From Ephemerocybe angulata (Eukaryota > Basidiomycota > Agaricomycetes > Agaricales > Psathyrellaceae): 64,000 nt of DNA. The DNA lies in NCBI GenBank assembly GCA_013368325.1, contig JAACJK010000164.1, forward strand, positions 1,240,001-1,304,000, read 5' to 3'. The position numbers and the translations under genes were made by a program. Positions 47,111 to 58,800 of this stretch are shown one piece after another (the first letter of the stretch is position 1; every line of letters starts with the position of its first letter). The notes beneath the pieces are model-generated. The model saw nothing but the letters and a program-made list of their open reading frames with translations, was not told the origin of the DNA and did not search any database.

Positions 47111-48498
47111 ATGGCTGCTGCTCGTACTGGAGGCTGGCTGCAAGGCAAGACGGTGCGGAGGAGCGGACTGGCGTCGTCGTCGACGTCGGCGACGCGCTCC
47201 TCGACGCCGCAGATCCAGAGCACCTCCGCGACGATCTTCGGAGGTGGGGTGAAGGACCCCTCGGGCAGGACGTCGGAATACTTTGTCTGTCGAGATTTCA
47301 TCTTTGCTCTCTACTCTGCGCTGACTCCGGTGTATGTATATAGTCAATGGACGACCAATGCCCTGTATGCAAGAGCGACCGTTACCTTAATCCCAAATTA
47401 CGCCTGCTGGTCAGCTCATGTTACCATAAAATGTAGCGTGCCCCTTCCCCTCATCCAGTCGCAAAGCTCTTTCTGATTATATCTTATCTTTAGGTGTGAA
47501 TCCTGTATCGATAGATTGTTTACTCTTGGCCCAGCCCCATGTCCAATATGCAACAAGACTCTGAGGAAGCTTGCGTTCACCCCACAGACATTTGAAGATC
47601 TGACGGTGGAGAAGGAGGTTGCCGTGCGGAGACGGATAGCCAAAGAGTGCGTCACCTCTGTATCTGCGCTCGCTGCGTACTGAACGCTTCGGTAGCTTCA
47701 ATAAACGAAGAGAAGACTTCCCCAACCTCCGAGCGTACAACGATCACCTGGAGCAGGTCGAAGAGCTCAGTACGTCCCACCTACCTGTCATCGCCTTCTC
47801 CCATGCCCTGATAGAACCCCCTTTCAGCGTTCAACCTCATAAACGACATTGATGTCCCCGAAACGGAAGCTCGCATTCAAAAATACAAGGCTGAAAACGC
47901 CGCTCTCATTGAACTCAACCTGCAACGCGAAGAAGCATATGCCCGCGCTCTCAAAGAACAGGAAGAAGGAGAGCGACGCGAACGTGAAGCTCGCGCTCTC
48001 GAGCTACGGCAAGAAGAGGAAGCAGAGCGCGAGGAGAAAGAGAAGGACAGGCGGAGCATCATCGACAAGCTCGAAACGAGCGACAAGGACGCCACGAAAG
48101 TCATTGCAAGGGCCAAAGCACATGCCCTCAAGCGGACAAATGCCCGCAACGTCTCTACGTCTGCGATGCAGAGTAGCGCTCAGCTCTTGCGGTCAAGGGC
48201 TGCCCAGAGCTTCGATATCCCGGACGTGCCGCACGTTCCCCTCCAGGACGACTACTACGCCTACGAGGATATGTTCGAGTTGAAGCCTGAGATGTACGAC
48301 GATGTCTTCAGCGAAGCGGTGAGGAAGGACAGAGAGGGCATCATGCGGGCGGGAGGATACATCCTAGAGGAGGCATGGGAGCGAGCTATTCGCTGTGCTG
48401 TAGCAGGGCTAGACCTGGCACCATTAGTTGGCCTCGTAGACGTCCCGATACCGCGACTCCCAGGACTAGATGATAGCGGAGATGTTGTCATGGCGTGA
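47111..48498 (+). CDS. TFB3: TFIIH subunit / CDK-activating kinase assembly factor MAT1
   Basis: Tfb3/MAT1 anchors the Cdk7-cyclin H kinase to TFIIH. The RING finger is encoded from 47347: MDDQCPVCKSDRY, LLVSSCYHKMCESCIDRLF and PAPCPICNKTLRKLAF, a C3HC4-type pattern. The MAT1 block EFNKRREDFPNLRAYNDHLE and VEELTFNLINDIDVPETEAR follow. Then comes a long charged coiled coil (48000 region) and a C-terminal segment with YYAYEDMFELKPEMYDDVFS, ending DSGDVVMA. Two starts are possible. One is 47347 directly at the RING. The other is 47111, with an extension spliced through an intron of about 59 nt (donor GTCTGT after SEYF, acceptor TATATAG, branch CTGAC). I list the longer form because many filamentous-fungal copies have such an extension. 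Confidence 0.88.
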
Positions 48499-48700
48499 AA
48501 GCTGGCTACGTTACAGCGTGTATGACTACTATGATACGCTGGATTGGGTCGTTAGGTCAAGGTCATGAAGCCTTCGTGCTCGTTGGGACCTTTCGTTTAG
48601 CCCGTTCCTGGTCGGTCAGAGGGCTCGTCATAGGGAAATAGAGGATCTGATATTGCTTGTGCCTCCTAGAACGAAGGTTAGACGCGCCGTATATCCAAGA

Positions 48701-50299
48701 TCATTGACGATATGCGTACCCCAGCGCCTTGGCAGATATTCGAAATGGCTGGAGATCCTTCGCCGTAATGTTGGGCTTAGGAACGGCTTTCGGCGTTGGT
48801 TTGGGCTTATGTGGTGAGGTGAACCCAGTAATCACAATATCGTCGTCCACAACTTCCGGTCGGACGTTAAACTCGGCCACGATCTCAACGTCGTTGTCTC
48901 CTCCATCGCCAGATCGGCTGCGTTTGGGGGTGTTTGCTTGGCCGAGGCTTGTGCTAGCGCGTCGCTTCAGTGTGCTGGATCCTGCTTCAGACTTGAGGTC
49001 ACTTGGTGGAGGTGGGAACTTTGAAAGGGCGTAGTCGCGGTATGGTTTTGGCAGTTTCCTGTACCCCGTCCGCGTCAACTCCAACGGAAAGAGTGATATC
49101 GAGAGACAAACGCACTGTCCGCAGTCGAAGGTGAGCAAGTTCACCTTTCCTTGCTTGTCGGTCTCATACCCCACGATAAGACGGGAATGGCCACTATGCT
49201 GCAGGATGAAGGGCATGATATCCGTGGATACGACAGCATTTGAGCCCTTGAGCGCATCGAACGCACTCCTAGGGGTATCCGAAGCCTTGGTCTTCGGTGT
49301 AAAGTAGTTCACAGTCCAGTCCACCAGGGTTTGCACGCCTACATCCGACTACTGATCAGGCCTTCGTTTAACTGGGGTTTCTGGAGACACGCACCGTTTC
49401 CTTTTGTTGAGTCAAAGTCAACCAGCTCTGCTCTAACCAACGGGGCTGTTTTAGTCTCGCACGGCACACGCCGACGATGCTCGACTCACGGGATACCTCG
49501 AGAGGAAAGGGCCACCCAGATGTCGGACGTCCCAATCCATTGCCGCGTCCCCATTAGCTTTGTTAGTTGTTCCTTTCCTTCTGGATCGAAGCCTACGCCA
49601 GCCGTTTAGCAAGTTGTATTGCAGATAAGGATATCTGTGCCAACCTGCATCCCAAGCAATCTCTATCCACTGCTGCAGATTCCGTATCCCGGGTGGTATT
49701 GGTTCGTCGAGGAGTGGAAAGTACATGGGTTCGAAAGGTTGTACCATGAGGACAGCGCATGCCATTAGAAAGTTAAGGTACCTTGCATAGATTGGTTTCT
49801 TGTAGGAGCAAAATGTGCAGCTCGACTCACCCGCAGCCCCAGGAAGCATTCCACAACTCTTTCTGAACGTATATGGTCTTGTCATAGCACAGCACGGCTT
49901 TGCGGATCTCTCCTCGAGAATGGCACCCCGCGAGACTGGCTTTCAGTATGGGGATGAACCCTGTTTTCTCCTCAAATGAGCACACTAATCCAAAGACATT
50001 ATTAGGGTCGTACCTGGGGTATAGTTGCGCGGTGGGGGAGTAGTCATCGCAGGATGCCAAAAGACGTCGGTTTCGGTGGGGAATATCTTCGACTTTATCG
50101 AGTTCTTCATCCTCTTCGCCGAAGAAGATCCCGACGCTTTGGACGCGCCTTCCATTCCCTTCAGCTCAGGCGTCAACATGATCATTCAACTTGAACATAC
50201 CTGGTGGCATCCTGCCTGAAGCTGAGATACAAGTTGTGGGTAGAGTTGCAATTGAGTTGCCGAGCAATGGCATGTTAGGTCGCCGGTGTCTTGGCGCAT
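48701..50299 (-). CDS. ZUFSP/Mug105-like C78 family cysteine peptidase
   Basis: The family cleaves ubiquitin chains (ZUFSP prefers K63) or UFM1. The catalytic Cys lies in WNASWGCGYRNFLMACAVLM, split by an intron at GCG/YRN. FEPMYFPLLDEPIPPGIRNL and a QWIGTSDIWVALSSRGIPAE-like block follow. The catalytic His region is FILQHSGHSRLIVGYE, whose GHSR matches ZUFSP. The tail is Lys/Pro/Ser-rich (TPKRSRSGDGGDNDVEIVAE) and ends SAKALGYAYRQ. The N-terminus is uncertain. An ATG at 50299 adds a Cys/His-containing stretch (TCHCSATQ...AGCHQ) that could be part of a zinc finger but needs a 42-nt intron; an ATG at 50185 omits it. Dikarya generally lack UFM1, so ubiquitin is the more likely substrate (inference). 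It converges on TFB3. Confidence 0.8.
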
Positions 50300-50513
50300 T
50301 TACCGATCACCCCATCAAAACCCCTGGGCGCTTCTCAACTTCTGCTCAGCTCATTGTTGAACTTCAAGATTAGAATCACCATAGCGTCTCCTCCTAGCAC
50401 CAGCAACCACCTCTGTCTGCACAGAAAAAAGGCACGCGCCCTGCATCGAAGCTACTGCTCACAGGGCACGGACGCGCTCTGGGGCCTATTAGGAACGCTC
50501 TGGGTCCCAAATC

Positions 50514-51392
50514 GTGCCAGGAAACGTCGTCAAGCCTCGTCCCCGACCGAAAGCCGCGAAACCTCGTATCCGGGTCAAACAAAGGACATCTCCTGCCCCT
50601 GGCTACTCTACCGAAGCTAAAAGGAATCCGGCACCAACCAAGCCATCTGGAAAAGTCTCGTCCCGATATTCCAGAAGATCCTATTGTTCGTCAACGACCG
50701 TTGACTTGCCCAGTCACCGCCGCAAACCGTGCAATAGAAAATTTCCAGAAGGAAGCACATCCTCAGCCCCCTTTGGCGTATATACCGAGAGAACCAAGGC
50801 CCTTGTCCTGGCCCTCCTCCTACGAAAAGTCCTTCCAGCAATTGGCAATCGTCGCGGCAAACGAAGGTCCCGAGATGGCAGAACAAACTGACAACAACCA
50901 ATTTCTTAGTCCTACCAAAGAACAGAGGAAATTCGTTATGGATGACCTGCACGACATCATATCGGTCGATGCAGCTTGCCTGGATGATCATGACTTCTAC
51001 TCGAATATCAAGACGTGGTTTCTGACGCGAAGATCGATGACTTACCCGCAAACTGCCCTTGAAGGTTCGACAACGTTCACTACTCTTGGGCCGGACCCCA
51101 GGGGACTTAGAGTGATGAGGAACTGCGAAGCACATTCATCAAGTTCATTGGGTCAATCGTAGAAACCCAAAACCTGGCCAACCCCAAGGGTACTCGTGAT
51201 GTTGTCAGCACCTATTCTGCTCCGTTTCTCCATGCTGATAACCTCACACACATACACACTTCGGGCCCCCACATATCCGTTCGAGCGACAGGGCCATCTT
51301 TTGAGGAGCCTCGCATCTCGAGGTGCAAAGAGCGCGCGCCCGACACTGCCATTGGATTCAGCAATGTAGCCGTCAAGCGCAAGCGCCTTTGA
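50514..51392 (+). CDS. Unrecognised basic protein, exon structure uncertain
   Basis: I do not recognise this gene. An ATG at 50514 opens a Pro/Lys/Arg-rich N-terminus (MPGNVVKPRPRPKAAKPRIR). A second phase carries the best coding stretch (about 50650-51060), with ANRAIENFQKEAHPQPPLAY, PRPLSWPSSYEKSFQQLAIV and FVMDDLHDIISVDAACLDDH. A third phase carries a last exon with ELRSTFIKFIGSIVETQNLA and a basic end, GFSNVAVKRKRL, whose KRKRL could act as a nuclear signal. The frames must be joined by at least two introns I could not place with certainty. It is divergent from the ZUFSP-like gene. A fast-evolving basidiomycete-specific nuclear protein is possible; no function is proposed. Confidence 0.5.
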
Positions 51393-51719
51393 CTGTCTCT
51401 CCATTTCTTAGCCTCAGCCTCAATTTTGGCTCCAATTTGTGCATCGTGGATACCTCCCTACGCCACCATGCATGAGTAATTGAATTTTTCAGCGACTACT
51501 CCAGCGATCTTCCCTCCTCTCGTAGTGAAGAGGCGAGTTAGGCGCGCAAGGCTTGGACTTCCCGGCATCTCAGCCCGATCATTTGACGGATCGCAATGCC
51601 CCACGTGGGGCGGTGCTAGTTACGCGTCAGGGGATGCCAGGGGATGCCGACGCCCGAAGGTGCCTCCACAGCTTGTCCAGAACTTTCCACAGCGTTCAAT
51701 CCCATCTTCACTCTCAACC
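51393..51719. other. Intergenic region upstream of the PPPDE-Trx-PUL gene
   Basis: The 327 bp contain a perfect 12-bp palindrome, CCCCACGTGGGG (51599-51610), and a tandem 10-bp repeat, AGGGGATGCC twice (51629-51648), 110-90 and 90-70 bp before the start codon. No coding signature was seen. Confidence 0.5.
51599..51610. promoter_or_regulatory. 12-bp E-box palindrome CCCCACGTGGGG
   Basis: A CACGTG core lies in an extended perfect palindrome about 110 bp upstream of the ATG at 51720, next to a tandem AGGGGATGCC repeat. It is a plausible bHLH factor site; function is inferred. Confidence 0.35.
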
Positions 51720-54111
51720 ATGACTTCCCCAGTACAACTATACGTTTATGACCTTAGCAATGGAATGGCGAAGCAGTTATCAATGCAACTAACAGGGAGG
51801 CAAATAGATGGTATCTGGTACGCGTGTTCAGGTCCAGTTTCGAAGGCCCCTGGCTAACGGTGTCTTCAGGCATACGTCTGTTGTGGTCTTCGGGAAGGAG
51901 GTATTTTATGGCCAGGGTATTAGTATCACACAACCGGGGAGATCGCACGTATGTCCATGAAAAATCCCGTAAATCAATCCAAGGCTTACACCGGCACGTA
52001 GCATGGGGCACCTCTGGAGATTATTCCTATGGGAGAGACTGCGCTCGACGAAGACACTTTTCAGGAATATCTAGCTGAAATGAGGGATCATTATACAGCT
52101 GACAAGGTATGTGGTTATAATTCCTTGTACTCCATCAGGCACTCAAAGACTGCCAGTACCATCTATTAGGTATGCTCAAGCGTGTTTTGAAGGTCCCTGG
52201 TTACTGACTCGACCACTTCTGCCGCTAGAGTTTAACTGCAACTCATTTACAAATGACTGTGTGGGATTCCTAACAGGAGGTACTATCCCGTCGCACATCT
52301 CCGGTACGACACAATCCAACGACAGGCCATACATGAGATCTAACACATATCACCTGTCCTTCAGATCTGCCGACGGATTTCCTTTCGACCCCTTTCGGTG
52401 CTGCACTCCGACCCACCATCGATTCTATGTACCGCCGTGGACCTGCGGGCGCCCCGCCATCCCAAGCTATCCAAGCAGCCCAATCTGCCGCCGCCTCAGC
52501 CCCCAACAACCCACAACTCGCAGCTTCAATCCTTCAAGCAGTAGCTGCCCAGGCTGCCCAGGCGAATGGCTCAGGCGGTGCTGCATCGCAATCCCATACC
52601 CTTACAGCGCCCGTGCATATCATCACCAACTCACCGAACTTCCAGTCCTTCCTCAAGTCACACCGAGCGGCCGTCGGGTTCTTTACGAGCCAGACATGCC
52701 CTCCTTGTAGAATGATTGAACCTGTGTTCGAAAGGCTGGCAGATGAGAAGGGGATGCGCGCGGACAGGGATGGTGCTGGATTTGCGAAGATAGATTTGGG
52801 CGTTGGGATGGGAAATCAGTTAGCGGGGCAGTACGGCGTGAGGGCAACACCAACATTTATATTCTTCTTGGATGGGAAGAAGGTATGTTATGTGAGGCTT
52901 GACTTGGGCATAACAACTGACGTCTATGTAGGTAGCAGAGGTCAAAGGCGCAGATGCTGGTGAACTGAGAACACAGATCGACCTGTTGCTGTTTCAAGCA
53001 TACCCTCGTACGTGAACTCCCTCTGAACGGGCGATCCTTATCAACTAATACTTGACACCAGCACATCCTCATTCCGGAATTTCTGCGCCAACCATAAAGG
53101 CTCTCTCCCTAAACCCCATTTTATTCAAGCAAGTCCCCGCATTCGACGCCATGTTCAACAAGCTCTACAGCTTTATTGACGGTACCGCATGGCCAGCCTC
53201 AGCGATGCAAACCCAGATACAGATCAAAGATGCACTTTCGCGCGTCGTTCTTCCATACCTTAAATCTCGTTTTCCACAGACCCCCTCTGGAAATGTGCCG
53301 AGCGCATCAGCCACTATTCTGGAATTTGCGAGCAAGGCCACGGACACATTGGTACAGGTTCTTCTTATAGAGTCGCTCTTCCCGGTGGTCGATATTTGGC
53401 GACTCGCCCTCCTCGACCCGTTCGTTTCCAACTGGATATTCACTTCACCAGCCCAGAACCCGATAACCCTTCTTCTACCCAAGGCGATAGACGCTTTGCA
53501 AGCACCGTCTAAAGCATCACGAAACTACATCCTCACTGTCCTCCGTATGCTAGCCAATGGGTTTGCCAACCCCGCTTCGGCGAGATGGCTTATGCTGGGA
53601 GTCCCCAGAGAGTCTGCAACTCAGGTTCTCATCCCAAGTCTCCTGCATGATGATGCCACGGTGAGGACTGCCGCAGCCAGTCTTGCGTTTAACCTTGCTG
53701 CGGCCTTGCAAAAGCCGAGAGTTGATGCAATGAGGAATGGGACGAGGTGGACAACGCAAAGTGAAGGAGAGGATGTTGGGGACTGGGAGGTTGAAATGGC
53801 CAGTGCTATCACTGAGGCTATTGACAGGGAAAAGGATAACGAAGAGATTGGTGAGTACCCCATAGCTTTTATCAATGTACCAATGCTGATTCTTTGTAGT
53901 TCATCGTCTGACTGCATGCCTGGCGTTCCTCGTCCGCCTATCTCCAGGATGGGAGTCTAATGTGAAGCCTCTTTTGGAAGTTTTACAAACGAGAGAAATT
54001 CTGAAGGGAAAGCTGAGGAAGGGGGATGGGTGGAATGGTGCTAGCGGAGTAACGAAGAAGGAGATACGTAGATTAGTCGAGGAGGTTGCGGACAAGTTAT
54101 GTACTGCATGA
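51720..54111 (+). CDS. PPPDE peptidase - thioredoxin - PUL domain fusion protein
   Basis: Three modules are joined in one chain. The N-terminal PPPDE/DeSI domain (about residues 1-140) has MTSPVQLYVYDLSNGMAKQL, the catalytic His in IWHTSVVVFGKEVFYGQG and the catalytic Cys in LLDFNCNSFTNDCVGFLTGG; this family removes ubiquitin or SUMO. An Ala/Gln-rich linker leads to a thioredoxin domain with active site SQTCPPCRM and the cis-Pro region YGVRATPTFIFFLDGKK. The C-terminal PUL domain (about 270 residues, armadillo-like) binds Cdc48/p97 in PLAA/Ufd3; visible blocks are NYILTVLRMLANGFANPASA and VRTAAASLAFNLAAALQKPR. It ends VEEVADKLCTA. About 600 residues with about eight introns. The same order occurs in other fungal genomes. 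A redox-linked role near Cdc48 is inference. Confidence 0.9.
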
Positions 54112-54259
54112 GACCACCGCTCTAAAGCGTTATCCTAAATAGAGGGATATAATCTTTAAACGTCAGATACGAGATATGCGGTATCTGAGTGATTCTTTGC
54201 CAAGGTATCGCGTCGTGCACCGTGTCGAGCGGCGAGCGCTCGCCGCTCCTCCTGGCCCC

Positions 54260-54270
54260 TCACGTGATGC
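54260..54270 (+). promoter_or_regulatory. E-box motif TCACGTGATGC upstream of PRE6
   Basis: This differs at two positions from the TCACATGACGC element of the RPT1/VMA1 and VMA13/mL46 promoters (consensus TCACRTGAYGC). It lies 98-108 bp before the PRE6 start. TCACGTGA is a classical bHLH site in fungi. Confidence 0.4.
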
Positions 54271-54367
54271 ATTATCACCCCGACGCGCGTTCGCATCAAT
54301 CTGAGGAAAGCACCCTAAATCCCATCTATTCTCCCTCCCATTATATTCGAAAAGTCATTTCTACACA

Positions 54368-55532
54368 ATGTCGAGGTCATACGATCGCGGTAAGCAAGAA
54401 TCCACGAGGAATGCCCGAACCCAGCTCAACGTTTGTCCAGCTTTGACTGTCTTCTCGCCTGATGGCCATTTGTTCCAGGTAATTGGATGGGCACTCGTTT
54501 GCGAAGCACCGTGCTAAGAACGCCATAGGTCGAGTACGCGCTGGAAGCAGTGAGGAAGGGTACTTGTGCGGTGAGCAGGAGATTTATCTGCGCCAACATC
54601 CTGCAATCTCACGCGTTCTCTACAGGTCGGAGTACGCGGCAAAGATGTAGTTGTCCTCGGTGTCGAGAAGAAATCGGTTCTCCAACTCCAAGATCCCCGG
54701 ACAGTACGAAAGGTCGCTATGTTGGACGACCACGTCTGCCTTGCCTTTGCTGGTGAGCACTGCGGAAACTCTTCGGAAACCCGCGATCTAACGTTCTCCA
54801 GGATTGACTGCCGACGGACGAGTGCTTATTGACAAGGCCCGGATAGAATGCCAGAGCCACCGACTGACTGTGGAAGACCCCGTTACCGTTGAGTACATCA
54901 CTCGGCACATTGCTGGGATCCAACAGGTACGCCAACACGGTACGCTGCACAACTCCCGCTCATTCACACTTGGCAGAAATACACGCAATCTGGTGGTGTC
55001 CGACCGTTTGGTATTTCGACACTGCTCGTTGGATTCGACCCTCATGATGCTACCCCTCGCCTATACCAAACCGAGCCCAGTGGAATCTACAGCGCCTGGA
55101 AGGCCAATGCCATCGGCCGATCCTCGAAAACCGTGCGCGAGTTCCTGGAGAAGAATCACAAAGACGATCTCTCGCGCGAAGATACGATCAAGCTGACTGT
55201 CAAGAGTCTGCTCGAGGTTGTGCAGACGGGTGCAAAGAACATCGAGATCAGCGTCATGGAGAGCTATGGGAAGGTCACGGTGAGTTGCATGCTTCACCGG
55301 CACCCACAGTGGGATACTGATTCGTCTCCAGAGCCTTGATCTCGCCGAGATTGAAGCTATCGTTATCGAGATCGAGAAGGAGAAGGAAGTCGGTTCGTGA
55401 CTAGCTTCTTCCCTGTGAGAAGCGCAGCTAACATTCGTATATTTAGAGGCCGAGAGGAAACGCTCGAGATTGGCGGCAACCGCCGCTGGCCAAGCTGCCA
55501 TGTCGCAGCGCGCAGGCGAGGCCTCATCCTGA
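54368..55532 (+). CDS. PRE6: 20S proteasome subunit alpha4
   Basis: This is an alpha-ring subunit of the 20S core (alpha4, PSMA7). The first exon is only about 24 nt (MSRSYDRA). It joins [20 protein letters not shown], the canonical alpha-subunit N-terminal gate signature. Further blocks are [80 protein letters not shown] and [20 protein letters not shown]. It ends [10 protein letters not shown]. Length is about 255 residues with about seven introns, normal for the family. The N-terminal propeptide and catalytic Thr are absent, as in all alpha subunits. The promoter E-box variant links it loosely with RPT1. Confidence 0.96.
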
Positions 55533-55829
55533 TCAACTGTCGCATAGCTTTCTGCATACGTGGCCAAATGCCCTTTATGCCAACTACCGTGTACACTATA
55601 CCTGTAATTTCCAATTCGCTCCGCAAGCGACATGAGTCAGATGAAGAGGGACGTGGCGATAAGTGGACCGCAGTCCCTCTGTGGAATATATAATCAGAGG
55701 GAGAGACGCGTATTATACCGCACACGCGTTATTTGGGCCTTTCGCTGGAAGCTAACAATTACATCAGCGATGATATTGGACGTGTTAGCAGACGTGTTGG
55801 CCTCCGCGTTCTGGAGTCCGAATATTCCA

Positions 55830-58800
55830 ATGTCCTCTTCGTCGCCGACAGTCGTCGGTCATCGCAGGCCCGCGACTATCAAGTATGTTCTCTACGCAGA
55901 GATCCTCGCAGTTACCAGCGCAATGCGCAAGAACTCCAGATGGGCGTCGTCTACGGTCGTAGTGGGCACCCGCGATCCAAGGACGCTCGGAACGAACCTG
56001 GGGCTCCGGATATCGTCGCCTGCCAATGTTGCCAGTCTCTCTGGAAGAGGAAGCAAAGAGGCAGAACTCATGACGAACTTCATTGAATTGAAGCGGTCGA
56101 TCCAGGGTCTACAAGGTCAGTATTGCCTAGATATTCAAGTAACATATGCTGACCAGTCTTATAGACCTGAAGGACGTAGACTTAAACTATCTTTTGGCGC
56201 CATTCTTTGCTATTCTGCGGTCCCCTTTGTCGACGGGACCCATCACCTCCGCTGCTCTTTCCTCTCTCCACACCTTCTTCGTCTGCGGATTGATCTCCCC
56301 CGACTCCTTCGGCCTGGACACGGCGCTTGCGGAATTGAGCAGCACAATATCGCACTGCAAGTTCGAGGCCAGCGACTCATCTGGGGATGAAGTCGTACTC
56401 CTCAAGATCATGACCGTAATCCAGGATTGCCTCTGCGGGTCAGTAGGATCTCGGTTAGGGGATATTGAGGTGTGCGAGATGCTGGAGACGGTGTTGACGA
56501 CCTGCTGCCAGATGAGACTGAGTGGTGAGTCGATCTGGTACTTACGTATGGACGATGTCTGATGATGTCTAGAAATCCTTCGCCGCTCGGCCGAGAACAC
56601 TATGCACGCCCTCGTTCGCAAGGTCTTCTCGAGACTTCATGAATTGGACCCTGAAGAGGAGGAAGCTAAACTCATCGTGCCCGAAGCGGATAGCGAACCT
56701 GAGCTGAAGATGTCTGTTGTCCCGGTCGAGCCGTCGAAAACTCCTCAAAGTACAGCGGAGGAAGGGGAGCAGGAGCCAGAGAAGGAGAAGGGGCAGGATG
56801 GAGACATGGATACCCCTGAATCTACCCCTCAGCCAGAAGCTGAACCGGAAGCTGAACCTGAGAAACCACCTTCAGAAGATGATATTCCCTCTCCGTCTGC
56901 TGTATCAGCCTCGGCGCTTAAACGGCCAGAATGTATGTTCATCGCCTGTGGCCTTGGTACCCCTGCTAACGCTCCCCAGATGGATTGCCTTCTATCCTCG
57001 AATTGCTGCGAGTCTTAGTCAATGTTCTTGACCCCAACGACCAACAACATACGGATTCGACACGCCTTATTGCTCTAGCAATTCTCAATGCAGCCTTCGA
57101 AGAGGCCGGTCCAGTCATTGCAATGTTCCCCTCGCTCAGAGCGCTAATTGTGGACCCTGGTTGCAAGTATCTCTTCCAACTCGCGCGATCAGAAAATACC
57201 TCTATTCTTCACCTATCCCTGCGAACCATCTCTACCATCCTTGACTGCATTGGAAAACACCTCAGGCTCCAGCAGGAGCTCTTCCTCGCGTTTACCATTG
57301 ATCGCCTTTCCCTGCCCCCTGCGAAGCTAAACGTTGGCAAGAAAGGGGGCCTCAATGCTTCTCCTCGCCCTGGAACACCGAGCCTTGATACCCCTCCTCT
57401 GGGTCCTATTGACGAGCGACCGGAGAACGCACCCCTCGCAACTCGTGTCACAGTACCACCAGCAAGAGGCGAGACGCGCGAACTAATCCTGGAGACCCTT
57501 AGCCACATCTGCAATCACCCCAACTTCATGGTCAATGTATATACTAACTATGACTGTGATATAAATTGCGAAAACCTCTTCGAACGCCTCATTGACTTCT
57601 TGACCAAGGTGTGTTTGCACTTGCGCGTCTTCCTTCATCATTGACGTTCATTGATGTTTGGACAGGCTGTATACCCTGCCCAAGGCATTCCCAATCCAGA
57701 AAGTCAGAGGAACACTCAATACCTTTCTCTGGAGATTCTCTTGGCTTTTGTAAATGAAATGGCTGCCAGACTTGATGCTGTACGCTTTATTTGTTATCTG
57801 TGTACGAAGCGCCTGGTTGACCACGTCTCTCGTAGACACCACCAGCATGGCCTTCAGTATGTCTCTCTCTTGCATCTGTCTCACCCTCAATCTCATCTTC
57901 ATTCAAACAGGAATATCCTCAGATAGACTCTCTACTCGCAGCAAAATCGCAGAAGCAGCTTATCCTCACAGGCGCTTCTCTCTTCAACTTCAAACCCAAG
58001 TCTGGTCTCGCTTTCCTGGAGGAGAATGGTCTAATCTACAAGGATCTAGCACCAGGGGAGTCGAAGGAACTGAGCTTGGCCAAGTTTTTGAAGACCTGTA
58101 CGAGGCTCGATAAGCGCCTATTGGGCGACTTCATCTCCAGGCCGGATCAACTCGAGGTTCTGAAAGAGTTTATTGGTCTCTTCGACTTTAAGGGTGTAAG
58201 AGAAACCTGCATTACTCGTCTCGCCACTCTCTCACATACCCTCTCCAGAAAGACATCGCTGAGGCAATGCGTTTGCTTTTGGAGGCGTTCCGTCTGCCTG
58301 GTGAAGCCCAGCAAATTGCCCGTATCACTGAGACGTTCGCGGCCGTCTACTTTGCCTCAGGGCCAGGTGAGTGTTGCTCATCGTGTGGACACGACGCTTC
58401 CTGACCATTTAATTTAGAGGAGATCAAAAGCGAAGATGCGGTTTATGTTTTGGCGTACTCGGTGATCATGCTTAACACCGACCAGCACAACCCCCAAGTT
58501 CGGGTCAGTCGCACAGTTTGCCCTCACTCGATTTTCGCTGATTCAAACTTTAGAAACGTATGGCCGTAGAAGACTACCAGAAGAATCTGCGTGGCGTCAA
58601 CGACGGAACAGACTTCTCGCCAGAGTTCGTGGTAAGTGTGGCGGTTTGTGACAGAGGGCCAGCATTTATGATCATATCTAGAAAACAATCTTTGATTCAA
58701 TCCGCAAACGCGAGATTATCCTTCCGGAGGAACACGCTGGCCAGGCTGGCTTCGAGTTCGCGTGGAAAGAGCTTCTTGCAAGATCACGACAAGCCGGTAT

